Below, piece by piece: positions 25,401 through 34,970 of a stretch of DNA of 64,000 nt. The position numbers and the translations under genes were made by a program. Below the pieces are notes generated by a model. It was not told the DNA's origin and did no database searches. It saw nothing but the letters and a program-made list of their open reading frames with translations. The first letter of the stretch is position 1; every line of letters begins with the position of its first letter. Origin of the DNA: Muribaculaceae bacterium Isolate-036 (Harlan) (GTDB lineage: Bacteria > Bacteroidota > Bacteroidia > Bacteroidales > Muribaculaceae); assembly GCA_003833075.1 (NCBI GenBank), contig RIAY01000009.1:62001-126000 (forward strand). The letters run 5' to 3'.

Positions 25401-28400
25401 ACATTATCAAACGTGGTGCTGAACGAAGTCTTGCCACCCATACCCTCGGTTGTAGGATAGTAAGCCTTAGCGACACGACCGAAAGCGTCATAGACATTGC
25501 GCCCGCTGACAATCATCACATTCTGGTCGGATGCGCCCGAACCCTTGGATGCTGTCGTGACAACGCCGTCTTTCTTCACCTGTACGGGTCTGCCGAAACC
25601 GTCAACGAATGTCACGGTCTCAAGGTCGTCACCGGGATGCTGGATGTCGTAATGCTTGGTGACAGCGTATGCCGGAGCGGATATGCCGGACTCGCCAAAC
25701 TCTGCCTTTGGCTTGTACTCAAACGCGATAATGTAATCAACGCCTGTCGCCAGCTCGTTGGGACCGCGAACCTTGGTGACACGACCCATGTTGTCAATTT
25801 CAGTCTCGTAGTAGAAATTGTTGAGGTCGCGGCGTTCAAGGGCGATGCCGTAGCGGTAATCGAAATTACCGGCCTCGCTGCGGTAACCCCATGCGTCGTC
25901 TATGCGCTCGACATACATATTCATCTCAGGCTCGTAGCGGTACTTGTACCACATACGCTGACCTGTACCGTTTGCCGGGAGGGTCTTTTGGGAAATGTTG
26001 CCGTAGCGGTCATACTTGTAGTCGGTGACTGCAACGCCCGAACCGAGCTGCTGCGACACCTGCGTCAGATGATTGGGATATTTGGTGTCGTAAGTTGCCG
26101 ACACATTGTGATACATCGAGCCGTCACCTCCGACAACCGTCACATTGGTGGGGAGACCGAAAATGTGCTTGCTGTCGTTGGATGTGTACTGGATGTTGGT
26201 TGCGTAGTCATAACCACCTGCACCGTTACTGCCAAGGTTGCCCTTGTCACTGTAACGGTAGGATTTCAGTTCTCCGTGGTAGCCGTTGAGATAATACTCG
26301 TTCCAAGCCTCGGAAATAACCATGCCCTGCGATGCACCCTCATACTGCTTGTTGGCAGTGTAACGGAGGGGAACAAACGCCGATGCACGGTCACTGTAAA
26401 TGACATCCTTCTGAGCGAAAGAGTAGCTATCCTTATTGGCTGTCACGCTGTATGTGTCATACTCGTTGACTGTCTCGGTGAACTTGTTGCCCGATGCGTC
26501 GGTGACGTAGGAGGCCACAAGGTTGCCAGAAGCATAATAGTTATCAACCGCAAATTCCTGAACGGCCTGGCGATATACGCTGTTGCCGCTGTTGGTGTCA
26601 AGGCTCTTTGTAATAACCTTGCCGAAACCGAGGAAGTCGCGCTCATGGCGGTCACGGAAACCGTCGGAGTATTCAAACGCCGACTTCATCAACGGACCGT
26701 CGTCATGGATACCGTCGTCAATAGTCAGTGCCGACATTACCCACTTGCCGCCGGGATGCCCGTAGGTAGGAGTTGAATGGGCATAGTCCACCTCAAAGCG
26801 ACCGCCAATAGAGTTGGTGACCGATCTGAGCATATTGGTACGACCGATAGCCGAGCGGGTAACCTTCAGCTCGCTCTCGCTGTCAGACTCAACTATATCC
26901 AGATAGCCGTCACCGTCAACATCCTGCAAGGAATATTTAACACGGTTGATACTATGACCTGTGCTGAAACCGGGATTGGTTGAAATCTTGATGCTTATAA
27001 CCGGGATATTGATTGAAACAGTAAACGCGGCGTTAACTGATTCCGAAGTTGATGCAGACTCATTGATCTTTGATGCGCCTTTCCACAAGAAAGGTGTATC
27101 AAATCCGGCCCCGGTGTTAAGAGAAATCATCACTCCGTTATCGCCCTTCCAAACTTTGTCAGGGAGACCGTCGGAATTGACATCCATAAGGTTGTATTCC
27201 GACTCCATTTCAGAGGTAACAATTCCAAAACCTGCGGAAAAACTGGAAGAAGCTTTATCAACATTAGAATTCTTGAACTTACCCATGCTGATGTCGCCAC
27301 TGCCGCCTCCTGCTCCTGCGCTATACGAAAGGCTCTTACCACCCTGTATTCTTTCCAAATCCCATGCAATGGGTTCTGAGAACGAATAACCGAGATTCAA
27401 ACGTACTGTCTTATCAGATAAAACTTTGTCAGGAAGACCGTCGCCGTTTACATCAACGAAATCTTCAACGGCCTCATCCGTATTCTTGGGGATACCTCCC
27501 GATATAGAGACTTTCGCCAATATGTTGGTCAGTTTGTTTCCTTCGGAGGCTTTTGAACCTTTTGCAAGGCTCACAATATTAGAGACGGATGCAACAGGAC
27601 TACCGCCGTAACCCCAACTTTGAGATTCATTATCTGAACTTGTGGTGCCAATACCTGCGTATTTTTCACCGCTCAATCCACCCATTGAATTGGTATATTG
27701 GATTGTGCCGCCGGCGATGATATCAGGATAGCCGTCACCGTTCATATCCATCATCGTCACCTCGGTTTTGCCGGAGCCGTTTGCATCACTGTAAGTAATG
27801 CCCATTGCTCCGCTTTGCATGACGGTACTCTTGCTGGAAGAAACCTGTGTAACCGCAGCCGCACCTGTGCCTTGCAGGTGTTCACCGGATATTCCGGCTA
27901 TATCAACATTGCTTTCAAGGGGGTTGGTCAATATCACATCCTGTTCGGCCAGACGTGCTGATGCCATTTCTTCAGCAGTCAGATAGATGCCGCTATGTTG
28001 GCCGACCCAGCGGTCAAGGTTTATTTGGTCAGTGCCTATGGGAGTGAACGGAAGGGTAAGTGGATCCGGCTTTGCGTTCTCGTCTTCAGGCAATTTCAGC
28101 AAAGCCTCGTCAATAGGCTTTGAATATCTGCCTTCGGATGAATTATACACAAATCCACCCCAGCCACGATAAAGCATACCGAATCCCTCGTCTTGTCCGT
28201 AGGAGTAGAATCCGGCGGAAACAGTCTCCGGGAGAATTGCATTGCCACGCCTTACCGAGACGGATGAAGCCGTCACCGCACTTGACAATGTACCGGGATA
28301 AGCATATTCAAACCATACTTTATCCGGGCCAACATTCTCAATCGTCAGTGAATCAAGTGCGATTACGCTATTTGCAACAGCAAACGATTTTTTGGCGATG

Positions 28401-31400
28401 AGTTTGTCCTGTGTCTTGGCAAGGAGTGTCACCGTACCGTTTACATCGGCAGAGCCGAAGGTAACAGTCGGTTTGACATGAATAACCGTATCTTGTGCAA
28501 GGAAGGTCTTGGAAGAGCCTTCGGCATCCATTTTGGCATAAGTCAGATAGTGGGGACCCACATTGATACTCTGGGATGTGCCTGTCGAGTCATTGTAGGT
28601 CACTTCGGGAGTCCACTTGATTGACGGCCAATCCACGTTGGATGAGGATGCGATAACAAAGCTGACGTTGGGCAATTTTTCCGTATTGGCAATATCCGCA
28701 CTTATATCGGTATCTACAACATCCTGCCAGCCATATTCAGCGCGATAGACTTCTTTCTCTACGAAATTAGGATTGGCGTTACCGTTGTTATCATAGCGTT
28801 CATTGGAGGCTATGACCTTGATAATGACATCATCCGTAGTCTGAGGCTTAGAGAAATGACCTGCGATTGAGAACGGATTTCCTTCATCGACATTGACAAT
28901 GGTATTGACATCATAGATAGCCCCGTCTTGCGGCTTATATGCCACGTTTGACAGGCCGTTGGGCATAATCTCCTCGGTACCTGCATAGGTAATTTCAGGC
29001 GACCATTTCACATTGTCAAACGCGCCGTTGCTTGTCTCCTCGTTGCCGGACTGCACACGGAAATATATGCGGTCACCTTTGTTTACCGATACGGCAGTTG
29101 CCGTGGCATTTTGAGCGGAGGCATCCCCCTTCGCAATAGACTGGCTCCATAATTCTGAACCACCCTTCTGAATTGCAACCCTAACACCGTCGGCCTTTTC
29201 GTATTCCTGAGCGTCATAGTCCCCTGTTGGAACAACCAAAGACACAGTACCGGAAATGTTGACAATTCCGGATTTAGGAGCAACCCATACACGAACCATA
29301 TCCTCCATAGGAGAGGATGCAATCATTTCCTCTTGTTCCGCAGGGTCTATCGTGATAACGGAGGTGTCAATCTTTCCGCTATATATTATCGGACTCGGTG
29401 TGTCAGCACTGCTGAGTGTGAACGTCGGAACCGCATTGCCTTGGGCATCAAATTCGATGTGGTTGAAATAGACCTTGCCGTTTGATACGAGGTCAACAAG
29501 ACCGTCACCGTTTATATCGCTGAAATATTCAGTCGTTTTGGTTTTGGTTTTTGACCCGTCAGCACCGAATTGGGCGGTAAATATGTTCCAGCCCACGACG
29601 GCCTTACCACCGCCTGAATTGGTGGAACTCTTCGTCGTGGCGAAACTTGATATACCTACAACCTTTATAGCGTCTCCATAAAGCACCTCGCCGGATTCCG
29701 ACGTGCGAATCTGCGGACGATAGTACAACGCTCCGTCTTTACGATACACTTTATCGGGGAGGCCGTCGCCGTTCAAGTCCACGAAAGTTGAAAGACCCTT
29801 ACTGTTGTCGCTTGAGTAATTATATGAACCGCCGACAGTATTGCTCTTCCACGGACTGAAATCTGACGGACCAACACCGACGTAGAAAGAACCGCTTGTC
29901 GATGAACTTGTTGTGCCGCCGAGAGCGGTAGGCTTATCGCTGAAACGACCTCCGGCAGCCTGCAACGGGTTGATAAAACCAGCGTCGAGGCCGTCATTGT
30001 GAGTGTTCCATGTCTCTGACTCGGACCTGAAAGGCACATAGCCGTTGCCTGACTGAACATCATCGTAATAGTCGAACTTCTGGAAAGCGAACTCGTTGCC
30101 TCTGTCGTCAAACTGGCGGACGCTCTCAAGCATATCCTTGTGGAACGCGCCGTCAACATACGAGAACGAATAGCTGCGCAGCTTATCGCCCATGAAGTCA
30201 ATCTGCACGTTTTCGAGCAGACGGTTGGAGGATGTCAGGTAGCCGTAACGGGCATTGTTGGCCTTCTGACGCTTTGTCATGTTGCCCGTCAGAGTGACAA
30301 CCGTGTGCGGTCCGTCGCTCTCGGCATTGCCCGCGCTGACCTTGGAAAGATAGATTGCCTTCGCAACCAATCCGCCGCGCACAGGCTCGTCAACAGCCGT
30401 GTACTCATACTCGATCCAGTCGCCGTGGGTCTCGACAACACGTTTGAGTTTCCATTCTGAAATCACCTCGCGGGTATTGCCGGAAAGGTCGGTAATGGTG
30501 CCTTTAAGCACCGCGCCCTCGCCGCCGTAGGTATATACCACGCCCTGCTTGTCGGTCACTTCCCAATAGTAATCGGCCGGGCTGCCGCCCTTGCGGATTA
30601 TGCGGGAGAAATCGCCGCCCTGACGGGTATAGAACTGACGGTCTGACTTACGGGCAATCCTGTCACCACGGTGGGCGACGCTCATCGCACCGTTGTCATC
30701 CATTGTCGAAAGCATCGAGCCGGAGAGCGAATATGTCTCGGTCTCATCGGTCAGGTCGTAGCGCGGAACACCCCAGCGGGTATCAAGCGTTATCGAGGGG
30801 ACAGAAAGGTCCCAGCCCTGTCCGAGCCAGCCGTTGCCGCCGTCACTGTTGTAACTGATAGCCAGTGAGGGTGCCATGCCGTTGCGGGCAGGAGGCATCT
30901 CGAAGGCGTATTGCAGGTTGGCGGAACCACGGTTGTTAGCCGTAGGAGGTGTGATGATATTGAGTTTCGCCGTCGGGTCCGCAGCCTTGATGTCGTTCAT
31001 CATAGTGGGAGCGAAACCCTCTGTCTCAGGAGATTCGGGTGCCTGAATGACACCGTTGATCATGTCGGTGAAGTGGGTAGTCCTTGACTCCACATAGGCC
31101 AGCTCCTTATTGACAGCTATGCGGTCGAGTGCCACCCAGTGCTCCTGTTCGGTATCATAGTAGAACGTGCGTATGTCGTCTTCCGTGTAACCGCTCGGAA
31201 TCCTTGTGCGGTCGTAGCCGAGCCTTACGGTCGCGCCTTTTTCAGAGAAGTGGGTACCGTGAGGCAGGAACCGGTATCCCTCGCCCTGTGCCGTGACATT
31301 CGTCATGGCAAAATCAAGTTCGGGCATGTCATCCTCGCCAAGCACCGACACTGACAGTTCAGTGTCGCGCAGCAGCGTACCACCTGAGAAGGAGATGGCA

Positions 31401-31756
31401 CCGCCGGCCACCGCGAGACTGTCCGCCTGTCCCTTGCGGAACGACCCTTTTACCGACTCGCCGTCAGGTATGCGGGAATATTTGTCCGCATCGTGTTTCG
31501 TGGTAGGAGCCTTTGCCGACTGTGCGGCCGGTACGCCCGTATCGCTTACTTTTTCCTGCTGTTGCGGAGAGGAATTGCCGCTTTCGCCGACCGTTGTCCC
31601 CGGAGACGAGGCGGGGCTGTCAGCCTCTATGTTTATGCCGCTGCTTCCCGGCGAATTGTTCGCCCCGGCGGAATGTCCCGAAAGGAACCATGCGCCCGAC
31701 AAACCCACCGCAGAGAGTATAGCTGTGGCAACGGCTATGCTGTATATCCGTTTCAT
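22445..31756 (-). CDS. Large SpvB/TcdB/Rhs polymorphic toxin
   Basis: A 3103-aa protein. A signal peptide (residues 1-30, IAVATAILSAVGLSGAWFLSG) is followed by a low-complexity Pro/Ser linker, an SpvB-like domain (about 265-600), several calcium-binding-like FG-GAP repeats (VDLNGDGLPDKVY near 660, MDMNGDGYPD, QDVDGDGYLD near 1615), a long YD-repeat region (about 1700-2700) and the RHS core ending YYYGARYYDPRISLWMSTDP near 2840-2857. The last about 240 residues form a unique tip. The tip carries EVLIMTHGKNQS and MLYMYSCHSAD; a His/Cys pair in this spacing resembles clan CD cysteine peptidases, but that is only a suggestion. It is preceded by the T9SS-sorted protein (36-base gap) and followed by an overlapping immunity gene. 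Confidence 0.9.
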   Translation of the reverse strand: MKRIYSIAVATAILSAVGLSGAWFLSGHSAGANNSPGSSGINIEADSPASSPGTTVGESGNSSPQQQEKVSDTGVPAAQSAKAPTTKHDADKYSRIPDGESVKGSFRKGQADSLAVAGGAISFSGGTLLRDTELSVSVLGEDDMPELDFAMTNVTAQGEGYRFLPHGTHFSEKGATVRLGYDRTRIPSGYTEDDIRTFYYDTEQEHWVALDRIAVNKELAYVESRTTHFTDMINGVIQAPESPETEGFAPTMMNDIKAADPTAKLNIITPPTANNRGSANLQYAFEMPPARNGMAPSLAISYNSDGGNGWLGQGWDLSVPSITLDTRWGVPRYDLTDETETYSLSGSMLSTMDDNGAMSVAHRGDRIARKSDRQFYTRQGGDFSRIIRKGGSPADYYWEVTDKQGVVYTYGGEGAVLKGTITDLSGNTREVISEWKLKRVVETHGDWIEYEYTAVDEPVRGGLVAKAIYLSKVSAGNAESDGPHTVVTLTGNMTKRQKANNARYGYLTSSNRLLENVQIDFMGDKLRSYSFSYVDGAFHKDMLESVRQFDDRGNEFAFQKFDYYDDVQSGNGYVPFRSESETWNTHNDGLDAGFINPLQAAGGRFSDKPTALGGTTSSSTSGSFYVGVGPSDFSPWKSNTVGGSYNYSSDNSKGLSTFVDLNGDGLPDKVYRKDGALYYRPQIRTSESGEVLYGDAIKVVGISSFATTKSSTNSGGGKAVVGWNIFTAQFGADGSKTKTKTTEYFSDINGDGLVDLVSNGKVYFNHIEFDAQGNAVPTFTLSSADTPSPIIYSGKIDTSVITIDPAEQEEMIASSPMEDMVRVWVAPKSGIVNISGTVSLVVPTGDYDAQEYEKADGVRVAIQKGGSELWSQSIAKGDASAQNATATAVSVNKGDRIYFRVQSGNEETSNGAFDNVKWSPEITYAGTEEIMPNGLSNVAYKPQDGAIYDVNTIVNVDEGNPFSIAGHFSKPQTTDDVIIKVIASNERYDNNGNANPNFVEKEVYRAEYGWQDVVDTDISADIANTEKLPNVSFVIASSSNVDWPSIKWTPEVTYNDSTGTSQSINVGPHYLTYAKMDAEGSSKTFLAQDTVIHVKPTVTFGSADVNGTVTLLAKTQDKLIAKKSFAVANSVIALDSLTIENVGPDKVWFEYAYPGTLSSAVTASSVSVRRGNAILPETVSAGFYSYGQDEGFGMLYRGWGGFVYNSSEGRYSKPIDEALLKLPEDENAKPDPLTLPFTPIGTDQINLDRWVGQHSGIYLTAEEMASARLAEQDVILTNPLESNVDIAGISGEHLQGTGAAAVTQVSSSKSTVMQSGAMGITYSDANGSGKTEVTMMDMNGDGYPDIIAGGTIQYTNSMGGLSGEKYAGIGTTSSDNESQSWGYGGSPVASVSNIVSLAKGSKASEGNKLTNILAKVSISGGIPKNTDEAVEDFVDVNGDGLPDKVLSDKTVRLNLGYSFSEPIAWDLERIQGGKSLSYSAGAGGGSGDISMGKFKNSNVDKASSSFSAGFGIVTSEMESEYNLMDVNSDGLPDKVWKGDNGVMISLNTGAGFDTPFLWKGASKINESASTSESVNAAFTVSINIPVISIKISTNPGFSTGHSINRVKYSLQDVDGDGYLDIVESDSESELKVTRSAIGRTNMLRSVTNSIGGRFEVDYAHSTPTYGHPGGKWVMSALTIDDGIHDDGPLMKSAFEYSDGFRDRHERDFLGFGKVITKSLDTNSGNSVYRQAVQEFAVDNYYASGNLVASYVTDASGNKFTETVNEYDTYSVTANKDSYSFAQKDVIYSDRASAFVPLRYTANKQYEGASQGMVISEAWNEYYLNGYHGELKSYRYSDKGNLGSNGAGGYDYATNIQYTSNDSKHIFGLPTNVTVVGGDGSMYHNVSATYDTKYPNHLTQVSQQLGSGVAVTDYKYDRYGNISQKTLPANGTGQRMWYKYRYEPEMNMYVERIDDAWGYRSEAGNFDYRYGIALERRDLNNFYYETEIDNMGRVTKVRGPNELATGVDYIIAFEYKPKAEFGESGISAPAYAVTKHYDIQHPGDDLETVTFVDGFGRPVQVKKDGVVTTASKGSGASDQNVMIVSGRNVYDAFGRVAKAYYPTTEGMGGKTSFSTTFDNVNPTITAYDVLDRALSVKLPDDSETTTEYSLDNGANALVTTVTDALGNKQATHTNGSGKTVKSVQLSGPDGDIVTTFEYDGIQRLVKVTDADENVTTSVYDMGDRRTEVNHPASGITSFTYDPLGNVLTKQTANMAEEGKMITYTYDYHRLTGINYPDHPENNVKYYYGSRNASYNRIGRLMMREDGTGAIEYFYGKMGEVSKTRRTLIVPNQAIATYVTQWTYDSHNRLIEMIYPDEEKVTYSYNLGGLLEKVRGEKSYGYDYITKLGYDKFEQRSYLKYCNGAETFYTYDNRRRLSNLAVNSGGTSIMDNAYTFDAVSNVLSVANNASLPANGNAGGQMSHTYTYDGLYRLATAKGTYTGADNKSASYTLAMGYDNMHRIKSKSQHLTQDNVQFNGTLNVGYDLTYAYSSEEGKKFQLESVKDVNYRTEETPEGQQVENGHIYQYDKNGNLIYVNTNRVMTDGHRDNSVGERKLIWDEENRLLAVDDNGFVSNYWYDADGERTVKTSGESDQVYVNGVFSGGSTNTAKFSLYVSPYLVANQGGRYTKHIYAGSQRIVSKVGDFASYGSDPRRIEYAGANTDGLSVDYKSKYAAQQQVIKDNYKFFDVPYNGTDNDNYADGEGFCCNDGSMEAAVAQARKAQTRAVSRSFKDPDNYENLQFFYHPDHLGSSSFITNLDGEVVQHIEYVPFGEVFIEERNNVWNTPYLFNAKEFDEETGMYYYGARYYDPRISLWMSTDPAQEEYYSHSSYCFSGNNPIIYIDYNGKEWTDLDGQVITDTKNIKKFIFYSKDFSKQAKVQYNDGIKKYGAGSVAMSQTSTTQAFSEDWKNMNGTEISEVLIMTHGKNQSILVGEGQQFTATGDGKTNISRSPAPNIQDLPQPTGNIENAMLYMYSCHSADTNPHPHGEGDHQQGALLGSQRPIAYVFAQYFKFYGVQGTSESVNYHYGLMDLFSPSSDYLQPYPANGGKWRIYYNSNNSLRKQGK

Positions 31757-31792
31757 AATCGGTTTATTATGTTGTTACTGTGTTGTTTCCGG

Positions 31793-34768
31793 TTATTTCG
31801 CAAGAATCTTTTGGGTATGTTCGCCCTCGGCTGTGATTGCCTTGACGATATACACTCCGTTCATCGGAACTGTGAAACGCTTGGTCTTGATGTCTGAACC
31901 CTCCATCTCTCCCTCGAACACGAGGCGGCCTGATGCGTCGAATACCATCAGAGTGGCCGGGCCGGACTGTTCGCGGTCAAGAATGGCGTTGAAGATATGG
32001 GCCGTGCCATCCTCGGCATCAACCGAAAGGCTGCTGTTGCGTGTGTTGCCGGGATAGTCGCCGGGAGGATCGGACTGGCCGATTACCACAGGCTGCTTAG
32101 GCTCTATGCCGTTGGGCATCGACGGGTCACATCCGTTGCCGACATGGACAGTGTAGGTCACGGTATTTGTCTTGGGGGTCTCAATCTGGACATTGCCGTA
32201 AATCTCAAAGTCCTCGACAGGCGTACCGTTGATTGTCATACCGGTGATATGGGTGTCGCCTCGACCGTACTTGATACACATCCTCCAGAGGCGCAGAGTC
32301 CACGCGCTCTTTTTGAGTACCTCCTCGCCATTGTGGAACCATCGTACATATATGCCGCTGATTCTGAGACCGAGGGTGTCGCCGGGCTTAATGGGGACTC
32401 CCTGTGTCAGACTTGTGTAGCCGTCAAGGATGAAATAGGCCTTGTCGCCGCGCACGTCATATCCCCATTGGGTTATGTCCTCTTTTACAGAAGGCTCCGC
32501 GCCGATGCGGTACCACGAGCCGGTCTCCGTCACGGTCCACTCCACGTCGCCGCCTGTAAACCTGCGGTCAGTGTGGGAATATGTCGTGTAGAGAAGGTTG
32601 CCCTTGCCGTGGATGTCGTTTCCACCGCCCTGTGTCACCGTAAGAGTATATGTTCCCGTGGCGAGATTCTCAATCCTGTGGGTCTTGCCCATGAAACTGC
32701 CACTTGCCACGAGGTCGTCTTTCTTCATGCCGGCCACGCTGTCAACGGTAAGCGAATACCTGTATATAGGAGTGCCTATGTTGATGCCTATGTCGATTGC
32801 GCCGTCTTTCTGGGGAACCCCGTCAACACAGGTTGTCGGCTCCACATCCACATCGGCATCAATGCCATCGAAATAGGCGAAAGTGAACACGTCTGAACCG
32901 CTCCCGTCTGCATCCCACAATATATTGTGGAACATGGTCTTGCCTCGGGATATATCCGGGGGTGAGCAACGCACCATCACAGTGTTGTCTGTATCAAAAC
33001 GGCCCTCGCCGGTCGGGTCAATGAGCATGACAGTACGGCTGCGGCTGTAATGATAGAACTCCTTGTCGGGAGTAAGGTTGTGTGCCAGCTCTGCGAAATA
33101 TCCGGTTTCCACCGCCCCGTTGGAGCGCACGGAGGTCAGATACAGCGGAGTGGCGGAGGCTTCCGCGCTTATGACACCTCTATATACAGAATTCCTCGCA
33201 TCTTCGGGTATGGTTACGGTATATGCCGCACCTCCCTCTCCGTCAACGCGAAGATACACAACGCCGTCGGAAAGCATGACCGACACATCGGCACCGCTGA
33301 CATCCGCGGCTATGCCGGTTCCACCTGCCTCGCCGTTGGCTATCGCCCTGACGCTGCCGTCACTGCCAATGCGGAATCCGTATGTGCATCCGCTGTCGCC
33401 TGATTTGGAAAATCCGACATCAAACGCAGGATGCGTTGACGGACACGGGAACTCTATCAGTCCGGTGCCGTCAGTCAGTTCGGGTGTCACCACTGATCCG
33501 GGAGTGTTCTCCTCCAGACTTATCACGTCAAGAAAGCCTTCAGGTGTTACGGTCATGCCGGTGGCAGTCCAGCGCGTCGCGGTAGTGTCGGCGACTGTCG
33601 GCATATTCGGCTTGACCAGCCATGTGCGGTTCATGATGTGCCAGAGTGTGTCGTTGAGAGAGGTGTAGGTCTCCAACGCGCCGCCGTCGTCGCCCCAGAA
33701 AAGAGACAGTTTGTCAGGCATCGGATTTCCATGCTCACGGCCCATGACAAGGAGATGAGCCTCTGACGGAAGACCGTATGAGTTTGATTTGTGATAGCTG
33801 TCGTTCTCGGGGAGCGACGTGTATAAAGGTCCCTCCTCATAAGAGGTGGCCGACATGGGCTGGAGGAAATCACCGGCCTTGTTCCTTGAAATCGCCGTGA
33901 CGCGGTTATGATATACCCCGGCTTCATCACGGTCCCACACAAGGTTGCCGTCTCCGTCAAGATATGAGTCATTGAGGGTGACACCGTATTTCATCGCGAG
34001 ATAGCTCTCCGCCTTCCTTCTTTCGCCGGGAGTCAGGATGCGGTTATACACCAACAGTTCAGGCGAATACCCTTCAAACCCCTTATTGCCGAAATTGGAG
34101 GTGTCGAACGGGCCGTTGAAATGCTCGTCTGTGGGTGAATACGCGCCGCCGATTGTCAACGTGCCGCCGGGACCGCCCCATACCGATGCGTTCGGATTGG
34201 CCGCGCGGTAATAGGTCAGCACCTTTGTGGCGTGTTCCTTGAATGTGTTTTCAGGTATGGAGTCTTTTCCCGTGTAGAGCAGATCCTCGCCGTGGGTCTC
34301 CCCGTAGTCAAGAGGCTCTATGTTTCCGGGTCTTACAATCCGGTCGCTGGTGACGAGACTGCCGCCTCCGTCACCGCTTGCGACCCCATAGACAACTCCC
34401 TCGGTTTTGAACGTGTAAGGCGCGAACACCCCGATAATCGTGCCTTGGATGAGTGACGAGCGATGCAGCTCGCTCCACTTCGGGGTGTCACCTTTCGAGA
34501 AGTCGAGTGCCGGGTTGAAATTTAGCGACTTGACCAGAGCCCTGTCCTGTGTGAACACATAGGAGCCGGAGACTCTGTTCTGAGCATACTGCACCACCGA
34601 ATCGCCCGAAAAATCGAGCCATTGGTAGCGGCCCTGCAGGTTGCCTGAGACCGGAGCAGCCTTAAACCAGGCGTCAACTCCCTCGACACCGCCCGGAGAA
34701 CGGGCAAGCAGCAGGAGCGCAGACAAACCACACAGGCCTGAAAAGAGTAGTACCTTTTTCATAGGCAA
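31793..34768 (-). CDS. Surface protein with DUF8202-like region and T9SS type A sorting domain
   Basis: A 991-aa protein with signal peptide (KKVLLFSGLCGLSALLLLA). Around residues 230-270 it carries ELLVYNRILTPGERRKAESY followed by LAMKYGVTL, typical of DUF8202/LamG-like surface proteins. The last about 75 residues (LMVFDASGRLVFEGEME, then GVYIVKAITAEGEHTQKILAK) match the T9SS type A sorting signal, so it should cross the outer membrane by type IX secretion. It is the first gene of the Rhs operon and is probably a partner or surface anchor for the Rhs protein. The same chromosome encodes the T9SS core at 57.9-64 kb. Confidence 0.82.
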   Translation of the reverse strand: MPMKKVLLFSGLCGLSALLLLARSPGGVEGVDAWFKAAPVSGNLQGRYQWLDFSGDSVVQYAQNRVSGSYVFTQDRALVKSLNFNPALDFSKGDTPKWSELHRSSLIQGTIIGVFAPYTFKTEGVVYGVASGDGGGSLVTSDRIVRPGNIEPLDYGETHGEDLLYTGKDSIPENTFKEHATKVLTYYRAANPNASVWGGPGGTLTIGGAYSPTDEHFNGPFDTSNFGNKGFEGYSPELLVYNRILTPGERRKAESYLAMKYGVTLNDSYLDGDGNLVWDRDEAGVYHNRVTAISRNKAGDFLQPMSATSYEEGPLYTSLPENDSYHKSNSYGLPSEAHLLVMGREHGNPMPDKLSLFWGDDGGALETYTSLNDTLWHIMNRTWLVKPNMPTVADTTATRWTATGMTVTPEGFLDVISLEENTPGSVVTPELTDGTGLIEFPCPSTHPAFDVGFSKSGDSGCTYGFRIGSDGSVRAIANGEAGGTGIAADVSGADVSVMLSDGVVYLRVDGEGGAAYTVTIPEDARNSVYRGVISAEASATPLYLTSVRSNGAVETGYFAELAHNLTPDKEFYHYSRSRTVMLIDPTGEGRFDTDNTVMVRCSPPDISRGKTMFHNILWDADGSGSDVFTFAYFDGIDADVDVEPTTCVDGVPQKDGAIDIGINIGTPIYRYSLTVDSVAGMKKDDLVASGSFMGKTHRIENLATGTYTLTVTQGGGNDIHGKGNLLYTTYSHTDRRFTGGDVEWTVTETGSWYRIGAEPSVKEDITQWGYDVRGDKAYFILDGYTSLTQGVPIKPGDTLGLRISGIYVRWFHNGEEVLKKSAWTLRLWRMCIKYGRGDTHITGMTINGTPVEDFEIYGNVQIETPKTNTVTYTVHVGNGCDPSMPNGIEPKQPVVIGQSDPPGDYPGNTRNSSLSVDAEDGTAHIFNAILDREQSGPATLMVFDASGRLVFEGEMEGSDIKTKRFTVPMNGVYIVKAITAEGEHTQKILAK

Positions 34769-34961
34769 GTGATGTTTTGGGGTTTAACATAAATATGTGA
34801 TTATAACTGGTTTGTCTGCATTATATCAGGCTTGGCGAGCTTAGCGGGATCGGTGACCGAGTCAAGGTTGCCCGCCCTTAGCTTACCTTTTAAGCCTGAA
34901 CCATATTGCAAAGATAATCGAAAAAAGATAACGCACATAATGTATTCGACTAAAATCTATT
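34769..34961 (-). promoter_or_regulatory. Promoter and folded leader of the Rhs operon
   Basis: On the minus strand a -7 box TATCTTTG (34909-34916) predicts a start near 34902 and a leader of about 134 bases. The leader folds into three helices: UCAGGCUU/AAGCCUGA (34892-34899 with 34826-34833), AGCU/AGCU plus GCGGG/CCCGC (34838-34848 with 34871-34883) and a UCGG-UCA-CCGA hairpin (34850-34860). This looks like a cis-regulatory RNA; I cannot match it to a known riboswitch class. A good -33 box is absent. Confidence 0.5.
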
Positions 34962-34970
34962 GTTTTAACT

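Noticed and set aside
25070..26776. 568-codon plus-strand frame antisense to the Rhs gene
   Set aside because: Antisense frames stay open over the repetitive Rhs coding sequence; several neighbouring ones show the same effect.
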